Source: Paraplanobispora takensis
Lineage (GTDB): Bacteria > Actinomycetota > Actinomycetes > Streptosporangiales > Streptosporangiaceae
Assembly (NCBI RefSeq): GCF_016863195.1
Contig: NZ_BOOK01000032.1
Location: 1-64,000, forward strand
Length of the DNA: 64,000 nucleotides
Direction of reading: 5' to 3'
Below are positions 56,061-64,000 of the stretch, in pieces. The translations under genes and the position numbers were made by a program. The notes under the pieces were generated by a model. It was not told where the DNA came from and made no database searches. It was given only the letters and a program-made list of their open reading frames with translations. Numbering within the stretch: position 1 is the stretch's first letter; each line of letters opens with the position of its first letter.

Positions 56061-56930
56061 ATGCCGCTGACACCCGCTGACGTGCGGAACAAGCAGTTCA
56101 GTACGACCAGGCTCAGGCCGGGCTACGACGAAGAGGAGGTCGACGCCTTCCTCGACGAGGTCGAGTCCGAGCTGGACCGTCTCATTCAGGAGAATGAGGA
56201 GCTCCGCGCCAAACTGGCGGAGTGCATGCGGGGCAAGGTGCCCGGCGGGATGGGCATGGCCATGGCGCCGGCGCCCGTCACCGAGCCCAAGCCCGAGATG
56301 ATGATGCCCCCGCAGCCGGAGCCGATGCGGGCCCCGGAGCCGGTGCAGCAGCAGCCCGTCCCCGTCGGCATGGGCATGCCCCCGGCCGAGGACAACATGG
56401 ACACCGCGGCCCGCGTGCTCGCCCTGGCCCAGCAGACGGCCGACCAGGCGATCGCCGACGCCCGCCGGGAGGCGGACGAGACGGTGACCCGCGCCCGCCG
56501 CGAGGCCGACGACATCCTCGGCAAGGCCCGCCGCCAGGCCGAGCAGGTCATCGGCGACGCCCGCGCCCGCGCCGAGACGCTGGAGCGCGACGCGCAGGAG
56601 CGCCACCGCCAGGCCATGGGCTCGCTGGTGCAGAACCGCGACGAGCTCGAGCGCAAGGTCGAGGAGCTGCGCTCCTTCGAGCGGGAGTACCGCAGCCGCC
56701 TCAAGCTCTACCTGGAGAACCAGCTGGCCGAGCTCAACGTGGCCGCCGAGGGCAGCGGAGGCTTCCCGATCGTGGGCGGCCCGGTGGGCGGGCCTCCGGC
56801 CATGTCCCACGCCGCCGCGCCCGGAGCGCAGCAGCCCCTGCAGGGCGGTCCCGCCAACCCGTTCGGCGGAGAGCCGCAGCACCCCGGAGCCTTCCAGGGT
56901 GCCGACGGTCCGCACAACGACCGCCGCTAA
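56061..56930 (+). CDS. wag31: Polar growth protein DivIVA/Wag31
   Basis: The 289-residue coiled-coil protein has the DivIVA N-domain MPLTPADVRNKQFSTTRLRP followed by GYDEEEVDAFLDEVESELD, the membrane-curvature binding part. A Met/Pro-rich linker (60-110, with GMGM repeats) and a second long coiled coil (about 115-225) follow, then a Gly/Pro tail. It marks cell poles and recruits wall synthesis. ATG 56061 follows AAGGAG. The next gene begins 43 bp downstream. Confidence 0.95.
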   Translation: MPLTPADVRNKQFSTTRLRPGYDEEEVDAFLDEVESELDRLIQENEELRAKLAECMRGKVPGGMGMAMAPAPVTEPKPEMMMPPQPEPMRAPEPVQQQPVPVGMGMPPAEDNMDTAARVLALAQQTADQAIADARREADETVTRARREADDILGKARRQAEQVIGDARARAETLERDAQERHRQAMGSLVQNRDELERKVEELRSFEREYRSRLKLYLENQLAELNVAAEGSGGFPIVGGPVGGPPAMSHAAAPGAQQPLQGGPANPFGGEPQHPGAFQGADGPHNDRR

Positions 56931-56973
56931 GGTCCGGGTCATTCCTGTTTGACCCGTACCCAGGAGTTCCTCT

Positions 56974-58869
56974 GTGATCCTCATCAGCGCTGGTTTGGTC
57001 CTGACGGCCGTCGTCCTGCTCATCGCGGGGGTCGTGCTGGCCAAGCCCTTTCTGGTCATGTGGTCGATCGCGGTCAGTGTCCTGTCCGCGGTCTTCCTGG
57101 TGATCGGGGCGTTGTTGCGACGCCATGAGCTGTTCCCCGGCAAAAGCAGCGCCGGGACGGCTCCGCCGCTCCCCTACGGGGGACCGGCGACGGCCGGGCC
57201 GATGCCCGCGCCGCACATGGCGGCCTCCCACCAGCACCGCGCACCGGGGGGTCCGCCCGTGCCGGCTCCGCCCGGCATGGGGCAGACGGTCCCCGCCGTG
57301 GGACGCACGCCGTCCGCGGCGACCGGACCACGTCCCGTCCCGGCGGCCGGACCGGCCTCCGCCACGCGGCAGGGCGTCCTGGACGCCGACGCGATCGTGC
57401 TGGTGATCCCCGGCCGCAGGCGTTACCACGTCGCCGGGTGCCGACAGCTGGCCGGCAGGGAGCACGAGGAGCTCACCCACGAGGAGGCGCGTGAGGAGGG
57501 CTTCACGCCCTGCACCACCTGCCTGCCCGAGTTCACCGCCGGGGCCCAGGACACCCCCGTCCGCGCCCAGGAGCCCGCCCGGCCCCAGGGCGTCCGTGAG
57601 CCCGGCCCCGCCGAGTCCCGCTCCCAGGCCTTCGGGGAGCCCGGTTCCACCGCTGCCGAACTCCGGCAGGTCCCCGGGGAGTCCGGTCCCGCCGAGTCCC
57701 GGCCCCAGACCTTCGGGGAGCCCGGCTCCGCCACCGCCGAACCGGCCGCCCACGAGGCCACCGCCCGGTTCAGTCCCCCGTACGGGCCCGTCACCCCGGC
57801 CGCCCGGCGCCCCGGCGCCCAGACCCCCGCGCCGTCCGAGGCGGTCACCTCCTCTCAGCAGGCCGGTGCCGTACCCCCTCCCCAGCCGTCCGGGACCTCC
57901 GGCGCCGGCGCCTCCGAGCAGTCGCAGCCCGGCTCCTGGGCGTTCACGCCCGCCACGCAGGGTTCCGCGTCGCCCGACGCCCCGGAGCCCGAGACACCGG
58001 TCGCCCGGCCGTACGTCCACAGACCCGAATCGGCGGACGAGACCCCGAAGGAGCCGCCGCGCTCCCAGGAGCCGGCGAGCCCCTCCGCCTCCCCGTCGTT
58101 CCCGGTCCAGACGCCCGCGTCGTCACCCGCACCGGCCACGGAGGACCCCGGGGCCACCAGCTGGTTCAGCCGGGACCTCGTACCGCCCCCGGCGTCCGCA
58201 CCGCAGCCGCCGGCCACGCCGGAACCCGCGGTGACGCCGGAGCCCGAGGCGGCCCCGGCCGCTGAGGACTCCACGGACCCGGCCGAGCCCGCGACCGCCG
58301 AGCCGGCCGTGGAGCCGGAGAGCCCCGCCGCGCGGGAACGCACGGCGGCGGAAGTCACCTCAGAAGATCAGCAAGACCCCACCGAGCCGGTGGGGCCGAC
58401 CGGGATCGTGCCCGGGCGCGCCGGGCAGCCGGTGCCGGTCGGCCCCACCTCTGGGACCACGGACGCCCCGGCGGCGGCCGAGGCGTCCCCCGCCGAGGAG
58501 GAGGCTCCCCGGCGGAGTCCCGCTTCCGCACCGGAGGTTTCCGAGCAGGCTTCTCCCGCCCGGGAGGAGACGCTCGCCGAGACCCTGGCCGAGGACGACA
58601 CGGACACCCCGCCCGAGGGCATTCCGGTCGTCAAGCCCGCCGAGCCGCCGCAGGACGAGGCGCACACCTCCCCCGAGGGGATCCCCGCCGTCCCGGCCGA
58701 GCCCTCCCCGGACACGGTGAAGGTCATCGCGGGCACCCGCCGCTTCCACAGCTCCGCCTGCCCCCTCATCAAGGGCGTGGACGACGGCGGCATCGAGACC
58801 ATGTCCCGGGCCGAGGCCGAAGAAGCCGGCCTGAGCAGCTGCTCGGTCTGCGAGGGCACCACCCCCTGA
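56974..58869 (+). CDS. Membrane protein with two Cys/His modules on a long proline-rich linker
   Basis: 631 residues, not recognised as a named family. Two membrane helices lie at 1-50 (GLVLTAVVLLIAGVVLA and SIAVSVLSAVFLVIGALL). A first module has H152, C156, C180 and C183 (YHVAGC... C-x2-C). Then come about 400 residues of Pro/Ala/Glu/Ser-rich disorder with internal duplications (an 81-bp repeat from 57604). A second module at the end has H592, C596, C623 and C626. Both modules read R(Y/F)H-x3-C-x2-L...E(E)AxxxG-x3-C-x2-C, like small zinc-binding folds. GTG 56974 follows AGGAG. The position after wag31 suggests an envelope or division role. Confidence 0.8.
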   Translation: MILISAGLVLTAVVLLIAGVVLAKPFLVMWSIAVSVLSAVFLVIGALLRRHELFPGKSSAGTAPPLPYGGPATAGPMPAPHMAASHQHRAPGGPPVPAPPGMGQTVPAVGRTPSAATGPRPVPAAGPASATRQGVLDADAIVLVIPGRRRYHVAGCRQLAGREHEELTHEEAREEGFTPCTTCLPEFTAGAQDTPVRAQEPARPQGVREPGPAESRSQAFGEPGSTAAELRQVPGESGPAESRPQTFGEPGSATAEPAAHEATARFSPPYGPVTPAARRPGAQTPAPSEAVTSSQQAGAVPPPQPSGTSGAGASEQSQPGSWAFTPATQGSASPDAPEPETPVARPYVHRPESADETPKEPPRSQEPASPSASPSFPVQTPASSPAPATEDPGATSWFSRDLVPPPASAPQPPATPEPAVTPEPEAAPAAEDSTDPAEPATAEPAVEPESPAARERTAAEVTSEDQQDPTEPVGPTGIVPGRAGQPVPVGPTSGTTDAPAAAEASPAEEEAPRRSPASAPEVSEQASPAREETLAETLAEDDTDTPPEGIPVVKPAEPPQDEAHTSPEGIPAVPAEPSPDTVKVIAGTRRFHSSACPLIKGVDDGGIETMSRAEAEEAGLSSCSVCEGTTP

Positions 58870-59026
58870 CCGGCCGCCCGCCGCCCACGGCGCCGGGCCT
58901 CGCCGTACCCCGTCCCGCCGTACCGGCGTGAGGTGGTGTGCCCTGTCGGCGCGAGAACGGCTCGGTCTGTGCGGGGCGGCACCCCGGTCGTCGTCCACGG
59001 CGTGGGGGTCCTGCCGTGCAGATGAG

Positions 59027-59062
59027 GAAGGGCCCCGGGGAGAGATTCCTCCGGGGCCCTTC
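59027..59062. terminator. Bidirectional terminator
   Basis: GAAGGGCCCCGG (59027-59038) and CCGGGGCCCTTC (59051-59062) pair perfectly around a 12-nt loop, ten bases before the ileS stop. It lies between converging genes. Confidence 0.8.
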
Positions 59063-59072
59063 GCCGGTGGGG

Positions 59073-62000
59073 TCAGGCGGTGGTACGGCGGAGCTGGAAG
59101 GTGAGGCCGAGGTCGGGGTCCTGGTGGGACGGGACGTCCTCGGCGGTCCCCTCGGTGACGGACTGGGCGAGGACCTCGTCGGCCACGGTGCCGCCCTGGG
59201 TGCGCAGGGCCTCGGCCAGGTCGGCGTCGGCGGTGGACCACCACAGGTCGATCCGGTCGGTGATGGACAGGCCCGTGGACTTGCGGGCCTCCTGGACCAG
59301 CCTGATCACGTCGCGGATCAGGCCCGCCCGGCGCAGCTCGTCGGTGATGGCCAGGTCGAGGGCGACCGTCTCGCCGGTGCCGGTGTCGACGGCCCCGGTC
59401 TCCACCGCCCAGCCGGACTTCGGCTGCTCGGTGACGATCACGTCCTCGGCGGTCAGCTCGACCGTGCCCAGCTCGCCCGCCTCCAGCGAGACCGGCGACC
59501 CGCTCCGCAGGGTGCGGGCCAGCTCACCGGGGTCGGCGGCGGACACGGCGGCGGCCACCAGCTTCGTCTGCGACCCGAACCGCTTGCCCAGCGCCCGGAA
59601 GTTGGGCTTGACCGTGAAGGAGACCAGGTCGGCCGAGAAGCCCGACAGGTCCTCCAGAGCCTGGACGTTGAGCTCGTCGGCGATCAGCTCGCGCAGCTCG
59701 GCGGAGAGCCCGGCCCAGCCGGGGGCGCCGACCAGGGCGCGGCCGAGCGGCTGGCGGGTCTTGACCCCGCTGGAGGCGCGGGCCGAGCGGCCCAGCTCCA
59801 CCAGGCGGCGCACCAGCGCCATCTGCTCCGACAGCGCCGGGTCCAGCAGGGCGGAGTTCGTCTCCGGCCAGCCGGTCAGGTGGACCGAGACGGGGCTGTC
59901 GTCCCCGCGGAGCACGTCCCAGACGTAGTCGGTGGTGAACGGCACCACCGGCGCCATCAGGCGGGTGACGGTCTCCAGGCACTCGTACAGGGTGGCGAAG
60001 GCCGAGACGTCGCCCGACCAGAACCGGCGGCGGGAGCGCCGCACGTACCAGTTGGACAGGTCGTCGAGGAACTCGGCCAGGCGCCGTCCCACCCGGGCGG
60101 TGTCGAACTCGTCCATCGAGGCGGTGACCTCGGCCACCGTCCGGTGCAGCTCGGCCAGCGCCCAGCGGTCGATCAGCGGGCGCTCGCCGTACGCCGGGGC
60201 CTGGCCGAGCATGGACGGGCCCCAGGACTCGGCGCCGGCGTACAGCGTGAAGAACGAGACGGTGTTCCAGTAGGTCAGCAGGACCTTGCGGACGATCTCC
60301 TCCAGGGCCGCGTGACCGACCCGGCGGGCCGCCCAGGGCGAGCCGGAGCAGGCCATGAACCAGCGCAGGGCGTCGGCGCCGTGCTGGTCCATCAGCGGCA
60401 TCGGCTGCAGCACGTTGCCCAGGTGCTTGCTCATCTTGCGGCCGTCCTCGGCCAGGATCAGGCCCAGGCACAGCACGTTCTCGTAGGAGGAGCGGCCGAA
60501 GACCAGCGTGCCGACCGCCATGAGCGAGTAGAACCAGCCGCGGGTCTGGTCGGTGGCCTCGCAGATGAACTGCGCCGGGTAGGCCTTCTGGAGCATCTCG
60601 CCGTTCTGGTACGGCGCGCCCCACTGGGCGAACGGCATCGAACCCGAGTCGTACCAGGCGTCGATCACGTCGGGCACGCGGCGCGCCTCGGCCCCGCAGG
60701 AGGGGCAGGGCAGCGCGACGTCGTCGACGTAGGGCCGGTGCGGGTCGAGCCCGGAGACGTCCTGGCCGGACAGCTCGCTCAGCTCGGCCAGCGAGCCGAC
60801 GCAGGTGATGTGCGACTCGTCGGCGGAGCAGACCCACAGCGGGAGCGGGGTGCCCCAGTAGCGGGAGCGCGACAGCGACCAGTCGACGTTGTTGCGCAGC
60901 CACTCGCCGAAGCGGCCCCACTTGATCGTCTCGGGATACCAGCTGGTCTTCTCGTTCTCGGCGAGGAGCTGGTCCTTGATCGCGGTGGTGCGGATGTACC
61001 AGGCGGGCAGGGCGTAGTACAGCAGCGCGGTGTGACAGCGCCAGCAGTGCGGGTAGCTGTGCTCGAAGTGGCTGCCCCGGTACAGCAGGCCGCGCTCGCG
61101 CAGGTCCGCGGTCAGGCCCTCGTCGGCGTCCTTGAAGAACTGCCCGCCGACCATCGGGACGCTCTCCAGGAAGCGGCCGTCCGGGCCGATCGGGTTGACC
61201 ACCGGCAGGCCGTAGCGCTTGCAGGTCGTCATGTCGTCGGCGCCGAAGGCGGGCGCCTGGTGGACCAGGCCGGTGCCGTCCTCGGTGGTGACGTAGTCGC
61301 CGAGCACCACGTAGTGCGCGCCGGGGATGTCGACCAGCTCGAACGGCCTGCGGTAGGCGGTGTGCTCCAGCTCGGCGCCCTGGAAGGTGGCCAGCACCTC
61401 GGCGTCCTCGCCCAGCGCGGCGTGCAGCAGCGGCGCGGCCACGACCAGCACCTCCTCGGACCCGGCCGGGCGCGCCGCGACGTAGGTCACCTCGGGGTGC
61501 ACGGCCACCGCCGTGTTGGACACCAGCGTCCAGGGCGTGGTGGTCCAGATCAGCAGGGAGGCGCCCAGCTCGGCCAGCGGGCCGGAGACGACGGGCATGC
61601 GGACGTAGACCGACGGGCTGGAGACGGTCTCGTAGCCGCCGGGCTGGCCCAGCTCGTGGTCGGACAGGCCGGTGCCGCAGCGCGGGCAGTACGGGGTGAT
61701 CCGGAAGTCGCGGAACAGCAGGCCCTTGTCGAAGATCGTCTTGAGCGACCACCAGACGGACTCGACGTAGGAGGGGTCCATCGTGCGGTAGGCCTGGGAC
61801 AGGTCGATCCAGTAGCCCATCCGCTCGGTCATCTCTTCGAAGGCGTCCACGTGCCGCAGCACCGACTCGCGGCACCGGGCGTTGAACTCGGCGATGCCGT
61901 ACGCCTCGATGTCCTTCTTGCCCGACAGGCCGAGCTCTTTCTCGATCCCGACCTCGACGGGCAGGCCGTGGCAGTCCCAGCCGGCCTTGCGGGGCACGCT

Positions 62001-62240
62001 GTAGCCCTGCATGGACTTGTAGCGGGGGAAGACGTCCTTGAAGACGCGGGCCTCGACGTGGTGGACGCCGGGCATGCCGTTGGCCGTGGGCGGGCCCTCG
62101 TAGAAGACCCAGGTGGGACCGCCGGCGTTCTGCTCAACCGAGCGCTCGAAGACCTTGGCGTCCCTCCAGCGCTCGAGCACCTCGTGCTCGATCGCGGGCA
62201 GGTCGACCTGTGCGGGAAGGGGTCGGAAACGGGCGGACAT
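59073..62240 (-). CDS. ileS: Isoleucyl-tRNA synthetase with altered HIGH motif
   Basis: The 1055-residue class I synthetase charges tRNA-Ile. It has FYEGPPTANGMPGVHHVEA: the HIGH position reads G58-V-H-H61 instead of HxGH. CP1 editing-domain motifs (LLIWTTTPWTLVSNTA, DGTGLVHQAPAFG), zinc-type cysteines (CPRCGTG, CPSCGAE), RRVPDVIDAWYDSGSMPFAQ, and KMSKH in place of KMSKS/R follow. The anticodon domain shows NWYVRRSRRRFW. The length and the C-terminal part fit the eukaryote-like IleRS2 type, known for mupirocin resistance. ATG 62240 is controlled by a T-box leader. I saw no second ileS in the window. Confidence 0.95.
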   Translation of the reverse strand: MSARFRPLPAQVDLPAIEHEVLERWRDAKVFERSVEQNAGGPTWVFYEGPPTANGMPGVHHVEARVFKDVFPRYKSMQGYSVPRKAGWDCHGLPVEVGIEKELGLSGKKDIEAYGIAEFNARCRESVLRHVDAFEEMTERMGYWIDLSQAYRTMDPSYVESVWWSLKTIFDKGLLFRDFRITPYCPRCGTGLSDHELGQPGGYETVSSPSVYVRMPVVSGPLAELGASLLIWTTTPWTLVSNTAVAVHPEVTYVAARPAGSEEVLVVAAPLLHAALGEDAEVLATFQGAELEHTAYRRPFELVDIPGAHYVVLGDYVTTEDGTGLVHQAPAFGADDMTTCKRYGLPVVNPIGPDGRFLESVPMVGGQFFKDADEGLTADLRERGLLYRGSHFEHSYPHCWRCHTALLYYALPAWYIRTTAIKDQLLAENEKTSWYPETIKWGRFGEWLRNNVDWSLSRSRYWGTPLPLWVCSADESHITCVGSLAELSELSGQDVSGLDPHRPYVDDVALPCPSCGAEARRVPDVIDAWYDSGSMPFAQWGAPYQNGEMLQKAYPAQFICEATDQTRGWFYSLMAVGTLVFGRSSYENVLCLGLILAEDGRKMSKHLGNVLQPMPLMDQHGADALRWFMACSGSPWAARRVGHAALEEIVRKVLLTYWNTVSFFTLYAGAESWGPSMLGQAPAYGERPLIDRWALAELHRTVAEVTASMDEFDTARVGRRLAEFLDDLSNWYVRRSRRRFWSGDVSAFATLYECLETVTRLMAPVVPFTTDYVWDVLRGDDSPVSVHLTGWPETNSALLDPALSEQMALVRRLVELGRSARASSGVKTRQPLGRALVGAPGWAGLSAELRELIADELNVQALEDLSGFSADLVSFTVKPNFRALGKRFGSQTKLVAAAVSAADPGELARTLRSGSPVSLEAGELGTVELTAEDVIVTEQPKSGWAVETGAVDTGTGETVALDLAITDELRRAGLIRDVIRLVQEARKSTGLSITDRIDLWWSTADADLAEALRTQGGTVADEVLAQSVTEGTAEDVPSHQDPDLGLTFQLRRTTA

Positions 62241-62250
62241 CGGGACGGAA

Positions 62251-62515
62251 CCTCCACGCTGGCACGGGCACTGGCGTGGAGGGACGAGACCTCGCGGCCC
62301 CGCGGTACCACCCTCCTTGACCCCCGCACGGCGGAGGCCCTCTTCCTTCTCGGTCGCTGCCGGGTCTACTGGGCCGCTGGATTCCGTTGGATTCCCGGCC
62401 GTTCTTCCGGCGGCTCAGGGGTGATCTTCTCTCCGGGCCCCGCCCCGGGCTCGCACCGTCCCCGGGTCGCTCCTGCGAGGGGGATCGGAGGTACTCGTCC
62501 CCATCAACGCCTTGC
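62251..62515 (-). promoter_or_regulatory. Translational T-box riboswitch of ileS
   Basis: On the minus strand the T-box core AGGGTGGTACCGCG (62314-62301) is exact. Downstream, CCTCCACGC (62282-62274) pairs perfectly with GCGTGGAGG (62259-62251), hiding the ribosome-binding site GGAGG 10 nt before ATG 62240. A specifier ATC is likely at 62425-62423 (GAAGATCAC); another ATC is near 62486. Uncharged tRNA-Ile would open the site. The 5' limit is approximate. Confidence 0.85.
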
Positions 62516-62631
62516 GAACTCAAACGATAACGCACACACGGCGCCGGAGGCTTCCCGATATCGGGGCGTCGGACGGAATGAGATGAAAGAGAGGGGATAG
62601 TACGGGATTAGTAAACAGACCGGTGTGGCGT

Positions 62632-62660
62632 TTGCCGTTTTGTTATCGGCGACCTAAGCT
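62632..62660 (+). promoter_or_regulatory. Predicted promoter of the dksA-lspA-rluD unit
   Basis: TTGCCG (62632-62637) and TAAGCT (62655-62660), 17 bp apart. The leader to ATG 62713 is about 46 nt with GAGGAGG. Confidence 0.55.
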
Positions 62661-62712
62661 GCCCGCACCGTTTACCGCCCGGGTAGGGGTCCGATCGAGT
62701 GAGGAGGCCGAC

Positions 62713-63132
62713 ATGGCCACGACCGTACGCGCAGATAAGAGCGCGGTAGTGCCGGCACAGAACGGTCCCACCGTAATCTGGACGGCGGAGGAGCTGGCGG
62801 AGGTCCGCGAGCGGCTGTCCGCGGAGATCGGGGAGCTCACCGCCGAGATCGCCAGGGCGGAGTCGGAGATCGCCTCCAACGACGTCACCGACGGCGCCGG
62901 CGACGACCAGGCCGACGCCGGGGCCAGGACCTATCAACGCGAACGCGAGATCGCCCTTACTCTGAATGCGCGCGACTTGGTCGCGCAGAATGAGCGAGCG
63001 ATCGCCCGGATCGACGCGGGGACCTACGGAGTGTGCGAATCGTGCCACCAGCCGATCGGCAAGGAGCGCCTGCAGGCGTTCCCGAGGGCGACGCTGTGCG
63101 TGGCCTGCAAGCAGCGGGAGGAGCGCCGCTGA
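62713..63132 (+). CDS. DksA/TraR-family zinc-finger protein
   Basis: The 139-residue protein has an N-terminal coiled coil (WTAEELAEVRERLSAEIGEL..., ERAIARIDAGTYG) and a C4 zinc finger CESCHQPIGKERLQAFP...CVACK. DksA-like proteins reach into the RNA polymerase secondary channel; the actinobacterial ones are mostly uncharacterised. The residues between the helices (SNDVTDGAGDDQADAGA) are acidic, as at the DksA coiled-coil tip. ATG 62713 follows GAGGAGG. It overlaps the possible lspA start. Confidence 0.9.
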   Translation: MATTVRADKSAVVPAQNGPTVIWTAEELAEVRERLSAEIGELTAEIARAESEIASNDVTDGAGDDQADAGARTYQREREIALTLNARDLVAQNERAIARIDAGTYGVCESCHQPIGKERLQAFPRATLCVACKQREERR

Positions 63133-63725
63133 GCGGTGAGGCGGAGGGCGGGGAGGCCCCGGCCGCCCCGCTCCCGGCGCGGCGGATCGCCGTGCTGGCG
63201 ACGATCGTCCCGATCGTCTACGTGCTCGACCTGGTCACGAAGACGATCGTGTTGCAGACGCTGGAGGACCGCGATCCGCTGGTCCTCATCCCCGGGTTCC
63301 TGCAGTTCAGGGTGATCTTCAACTCCGGGGCCGCGTTCAGCATCGGCGCCGGGATGACGATCGTCTTCACGTTCGTGGCGGCCGGGGTGGTGATCGCGAT
63401 CCTGCGCACGGCGCGCAACCTGCGGAGCCTGCCGTGGGCGATCACGCTGGGCCTGCTGCTGGGCGGGGCGCTGGGCAACCTGACCGACCGCGTCTTCCGC
63501 TGGCCCTCGGGCTTCGGGCGGCCCTCGCCGTTCCAGGGGCACGTGGTCGACTTCATCGAGACCTTCCCCGGCCACTTCCCGGTCTGGAACGTCGCCGACG
63601 CCTCGATCGTCTGCGGGGGGATCCTCGCCGTCCTGCTGGCCTGGCGGGGCTACCAGATCGACGGAACGCACGACACCGGGCAGAAGGAGCACAAGGACCG
63701 GAAGGGGCGCGAGAGCGATGGCTGA
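63129..63725 (+). CDS. lspA: Lipoprotein signal peptidase (signal peptidase II)
   Basis: The aspartic peptidase has four membrane helices. It cleaves signal peptides of lipoproteins such as the one at 18530. Catalytic Asp residues lie in LGNLTDRVFRW and VWNVADASI; FNSGAAFS and GHVVDFI are conserved. The start is unclear. An in-frame CTG at 63129 overlaps the upstream stop (CTGA) and lies 5 nt after GGAGGAG (63117-63123). GTG 63096 and GTG 63192 are conventional alternatives with poorer signals. From CTG it has 198 residues. The stop overlaps the next gene. Confidence 0.9.
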   Translation: MSGEAEGGEAPAAPLPARRIAVLATIVPIVYVLDLVTKTIVLQTLEDRDPLVLIPGFLQFRVIFNSGAAFSIGAGMTIVFTFVAAGVVIAILRTARNLRSLPWAITLGLLLGGALGNLTDRVFRWPSGFGRPSPFQGHVVDFIETFPGHFPVWNVADASIVCGGILAVLLAWRGYQIDGTHDTGQKEHKDRKGRESDG

Positions 63726-64000
63726 GCGACGGAGCCTGCCGGTTCCCAACGGGCTGGAGGGTGAGCGCCTCGACGCCGCGCTGTCACGCCTGTTCGGACT
63801 GTCCCGCACCCGCGCCGCCGAACTGATCGCCTCCGGCGACGTGCTGGTGGACGGCTCACCCGCCGCCAAGTCCGACCGGGTGCAGGGCGGCGAGTGGCTG
63901 GACGTCGTCCTGCCGCCCCCGCCCACCGCGCCCATGCCGGTGGCCGAGCCGATCCCCGGGATGGCGATCGTCTACGAGGACGACGACATCGTGGTCGTCA
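63718..64000 (+). CDS. RluD-type pseudouridine synthase (3' end outside window)
   Basis: Partial: the frame is open to the right edge. ATG 63718 overlaps the lspA stop by 8 bp. The visible 94 residues hold an S4 RNA-binding domain (GERLDAALSRLFGLSRTRAAELIASGDVLVDG) and the beginning of the synthase domain (VYEDDDIVVV). lspA followed by an RluD-family gene is a common bacterial arrangement; the target is probably 23S rRNA. Confidence 0.9.
   Translation, partial: MAERRSLPVPNGLEGERLDAALSRLFGLSRTRAAELIASGDVLVDGSPAAKSDRVQGGEWLDVVLPPPPTAPMPVAEPIPGMAIVYEDDDIVVV

Overview
The window is a 64-kb, very GC-rich, gene-dense piece of an actinomycete chromosome. The gene order (moxR/DUF58/transglutaminase divergent from mraZ; rsmH-ftsL-ftsI-murE-murF-mraY-murD-ftsW-murG-murC-ftsQ-ftsZ-yggS-sepF-yggT-wag31-ileS-dksA-lspA-rluD), F420-type enzymes, frequent GTG/TTG starts and leaderless genes point to Actinomycetes. 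Streptosporangiales is my best guess from synteny. MurE carries the DNPR signature of meso-diaminopimelate enzymes. I saw no rRNA, tRNA, CRISPR array, prophage or intact insertion sequence.

Layout. 1-3.3 kb: end of a poly-HAMP hybrid histidine kinase and a coupled response regulator. 3.5-8.6 kb: riboflavin operon behind an FMN riboswitch (ribD, ribE, ribM, ribBA, ribH, PH-domain membrane protein), with a perfect palindrome in the promoter spacer. 8.7-10.7 kb: Ktr/Trk potassium channel pair on the minus strand. 10.8-13.6 kb: a MoxR ATPase, VWA protein and MocA-like nucleotidyltransferase, the accessory half of a CO-dehydrogenase-type locus. 13.6-23.5 kb: mixed accessory genes: an EEP-family membrane protein, an LLM oxidoreductase, a Phd-type antitoxin with a shortened toxin, a dicarboxylate symporter, a lipoprotein, an unrecognised 147-residue protein, a DHFR-like/HxlR divergent pair, a HAD phosphatase and an FG-GAP secreted protein. 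23.7-26.8 kb: two STAS proteins and an ANTAR-PAS-SpoIIE phosphatase, a partner-switching set without its kinase. 26.9-31.8 kb: pepQ, efp, nusB, a methyltransferase, SOS-type dinB and a DUF3040 membrane protein. 32-36.8 kb (minus): TgpA-like transglutaminase, DUF58 and MoxR. 37-58.9 kb: the division and cell-wall (dcw) cluster, ending with wag31 and an unusual membrane protein with two Cys/His modules. 59-64 kb: ileS (minus, T-box controlled), then a DksA/TraR-type protein, lspA and the start of rluD.

How it works together. The dcw genes make lipid II (MurE, MurF, MraY, MurD, MurG, MurC), export and polymerise it at the septum (FtsW, FtsI, with FtsL and FtsQ), position and anchor the ring (FtsZ, SepF, YggT) and drive polar growth (Wag31). 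MraZ sits first, behind a promoter filled with 10-bp-periodic GTGG(A/T)G boxes.

Most notable signals: an isoleucyl-tRNA synthetase whose HIGH signature reads GVHH; a set of eight genes with an apparent leaderless promoter (TAnnnT, 5-7 nt, start codon), one of which (dinB) has a LexA-type box beside it; long tandem-repeat-built disordered tails on FtsI and FtsQ; and the two-module Cys/His protein after wag31. All homology calls are from reading motifs; no search was run.
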